DNA of 64,000 bases from Roseateles sp. YR242 (GTDB lineage: Bacteria > Pseudomonadota > Gammaproteobacteria > Burkholderiales > Burkholderiaceae_C). Positions within the stretch are counted from its first letter, which is position 1; every line of letters begins with the position of its first letter. The notes under the pieces are model-generated. The model was not told the DNA's origin, did no database searches, and worked only from the letters and a program-made list of their open reading frames with translations. A program made the translations under genes and the position numbers. The stretch covers positions 36,802-100,801 of the forward strand of contig NZ_FOAV01000017.1 of the NCBI RefSeq assembly GCF_900109745.1. The letters are read 5' to 3'. This document shows positions 63,934-64,000 of the stretch, one piece after another.

Positions 63934-64000
63934 GAACTGTAGAGTTTGATCCTGGCTCAGATTGAACGCTGGCGGCATGCCTTACACATGCAAGTCGAAC
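63934..64000 (+). rRNA. rrs: 16S ribosomal RNA, 5' end only
   Basis: AGAGTTTGATCCTGGCTCAG (63941-63960) is the universal 16S start, followed by ATTGAACGCTGGCGGCATGC. The mature 5' end is estimated at 63934 by alignment to the E. coli numbering. The gene continues beyond the window; the variable start is of betaproteobacterial type. Confidence 0.97.

Overview
The window is about 67% GC chromosomal DNA of a Burkholderiales betaproteobacterium. The last 67 bases are the start of a 16S rRNA gene whose 5' sequence, with the RND pump set, regulatory PTS, porin type and DUF1840/DUF493 genes, fits the Roseateles/Mitsuaria-Rhizobacter neighbourhood; the genus is inference. No phage, plasmid, insertion sequence or CRISPR array was seen. 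Gene order is mostly that of a free-living heterotroph using amino acids, plant-derived beta-glucosides and aromatic compounds.

Layout. 0.3-6 kb: an Lrp-type regulator divergent from a four-gene lysine-degradation operon (lysine 6-dehydrogenase-like, AmaB, HglS, FAD-linked 2-hydroxyacid dehydrogenase), then tRNA-Leu(CAG). 6.5-13.4 kb: a beta-glucoside locus (LacI regulator, flavin halogenase-like protein, TonB-dependent receptor, GH1 beta-glucosidase) with two palindromic operators lying on the -35 boxes of two divergent promoters. 13.4-22.8 kb: M13 peptidase, DMT exporter with LysR regulator, enoyl-CoA hydratase and hydroxyacyl-CoA dehydrogenase, PcaR-like IclR regulator and 3-oxoadipyl-CoA thiolase. 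23-29 kb: an HD-GYP/GGDEF-EAL cyclic-di-GMP pair, DUF1840, a histidine phosphatase and a porin. 29-31.7 kb: ruvAB, then an array of 13-bp repeats and a structured element, then a NarL-type response regulator with its kinase. 33.5-37.9 kb: phoH-ybeY, corA, hemB and hemJ, with a candidate small RNA between the two heme genes. 38-44.8 kb: VanZ protein, thioredoxin-like ferredoxin, hydrolase, PBP5-type carboxypeptidase, a second repeat array with a second structured element, D-amino acid aminotransferase, DUF493, lipB, lipA. 44.8-54.5 kb: mdtABC plus an outer-membrane channel. 54.9-59.6 kb: TlpA-like protein, degenerate kinase/receiver protein, hydrolase, CoA-transferase, lipoprotein. 59.8-63.3 kb: a sugar-independent PTS phosphorelay (EIIA, HPr, EI), then tandem rRNA promoters and 16S rRNA.

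The strongest candidate for something undescribed is a pair of intergenic elements at 30875-30997 and 41538-41660. Each has an 18-bp stem closing a conserved 50-51 nt loop. The two stems are unrelated in sequence, yet each is self-complementary, and the hairpin inside the loop shows a C-G to G-C compensatory change. Both sit directly after a short tandem-repeat array. This is the pattern expected of a selected RNA (or single-stranded DNA) structure. Other points of interest are the mirror-image LacI operators, the small RNA candidate between hemB and hemJ, a 26-codon mini-ORF coupled to both neighbours by ATGA overlaps, and a kinase-like protein lacking its phosphorylation residues.
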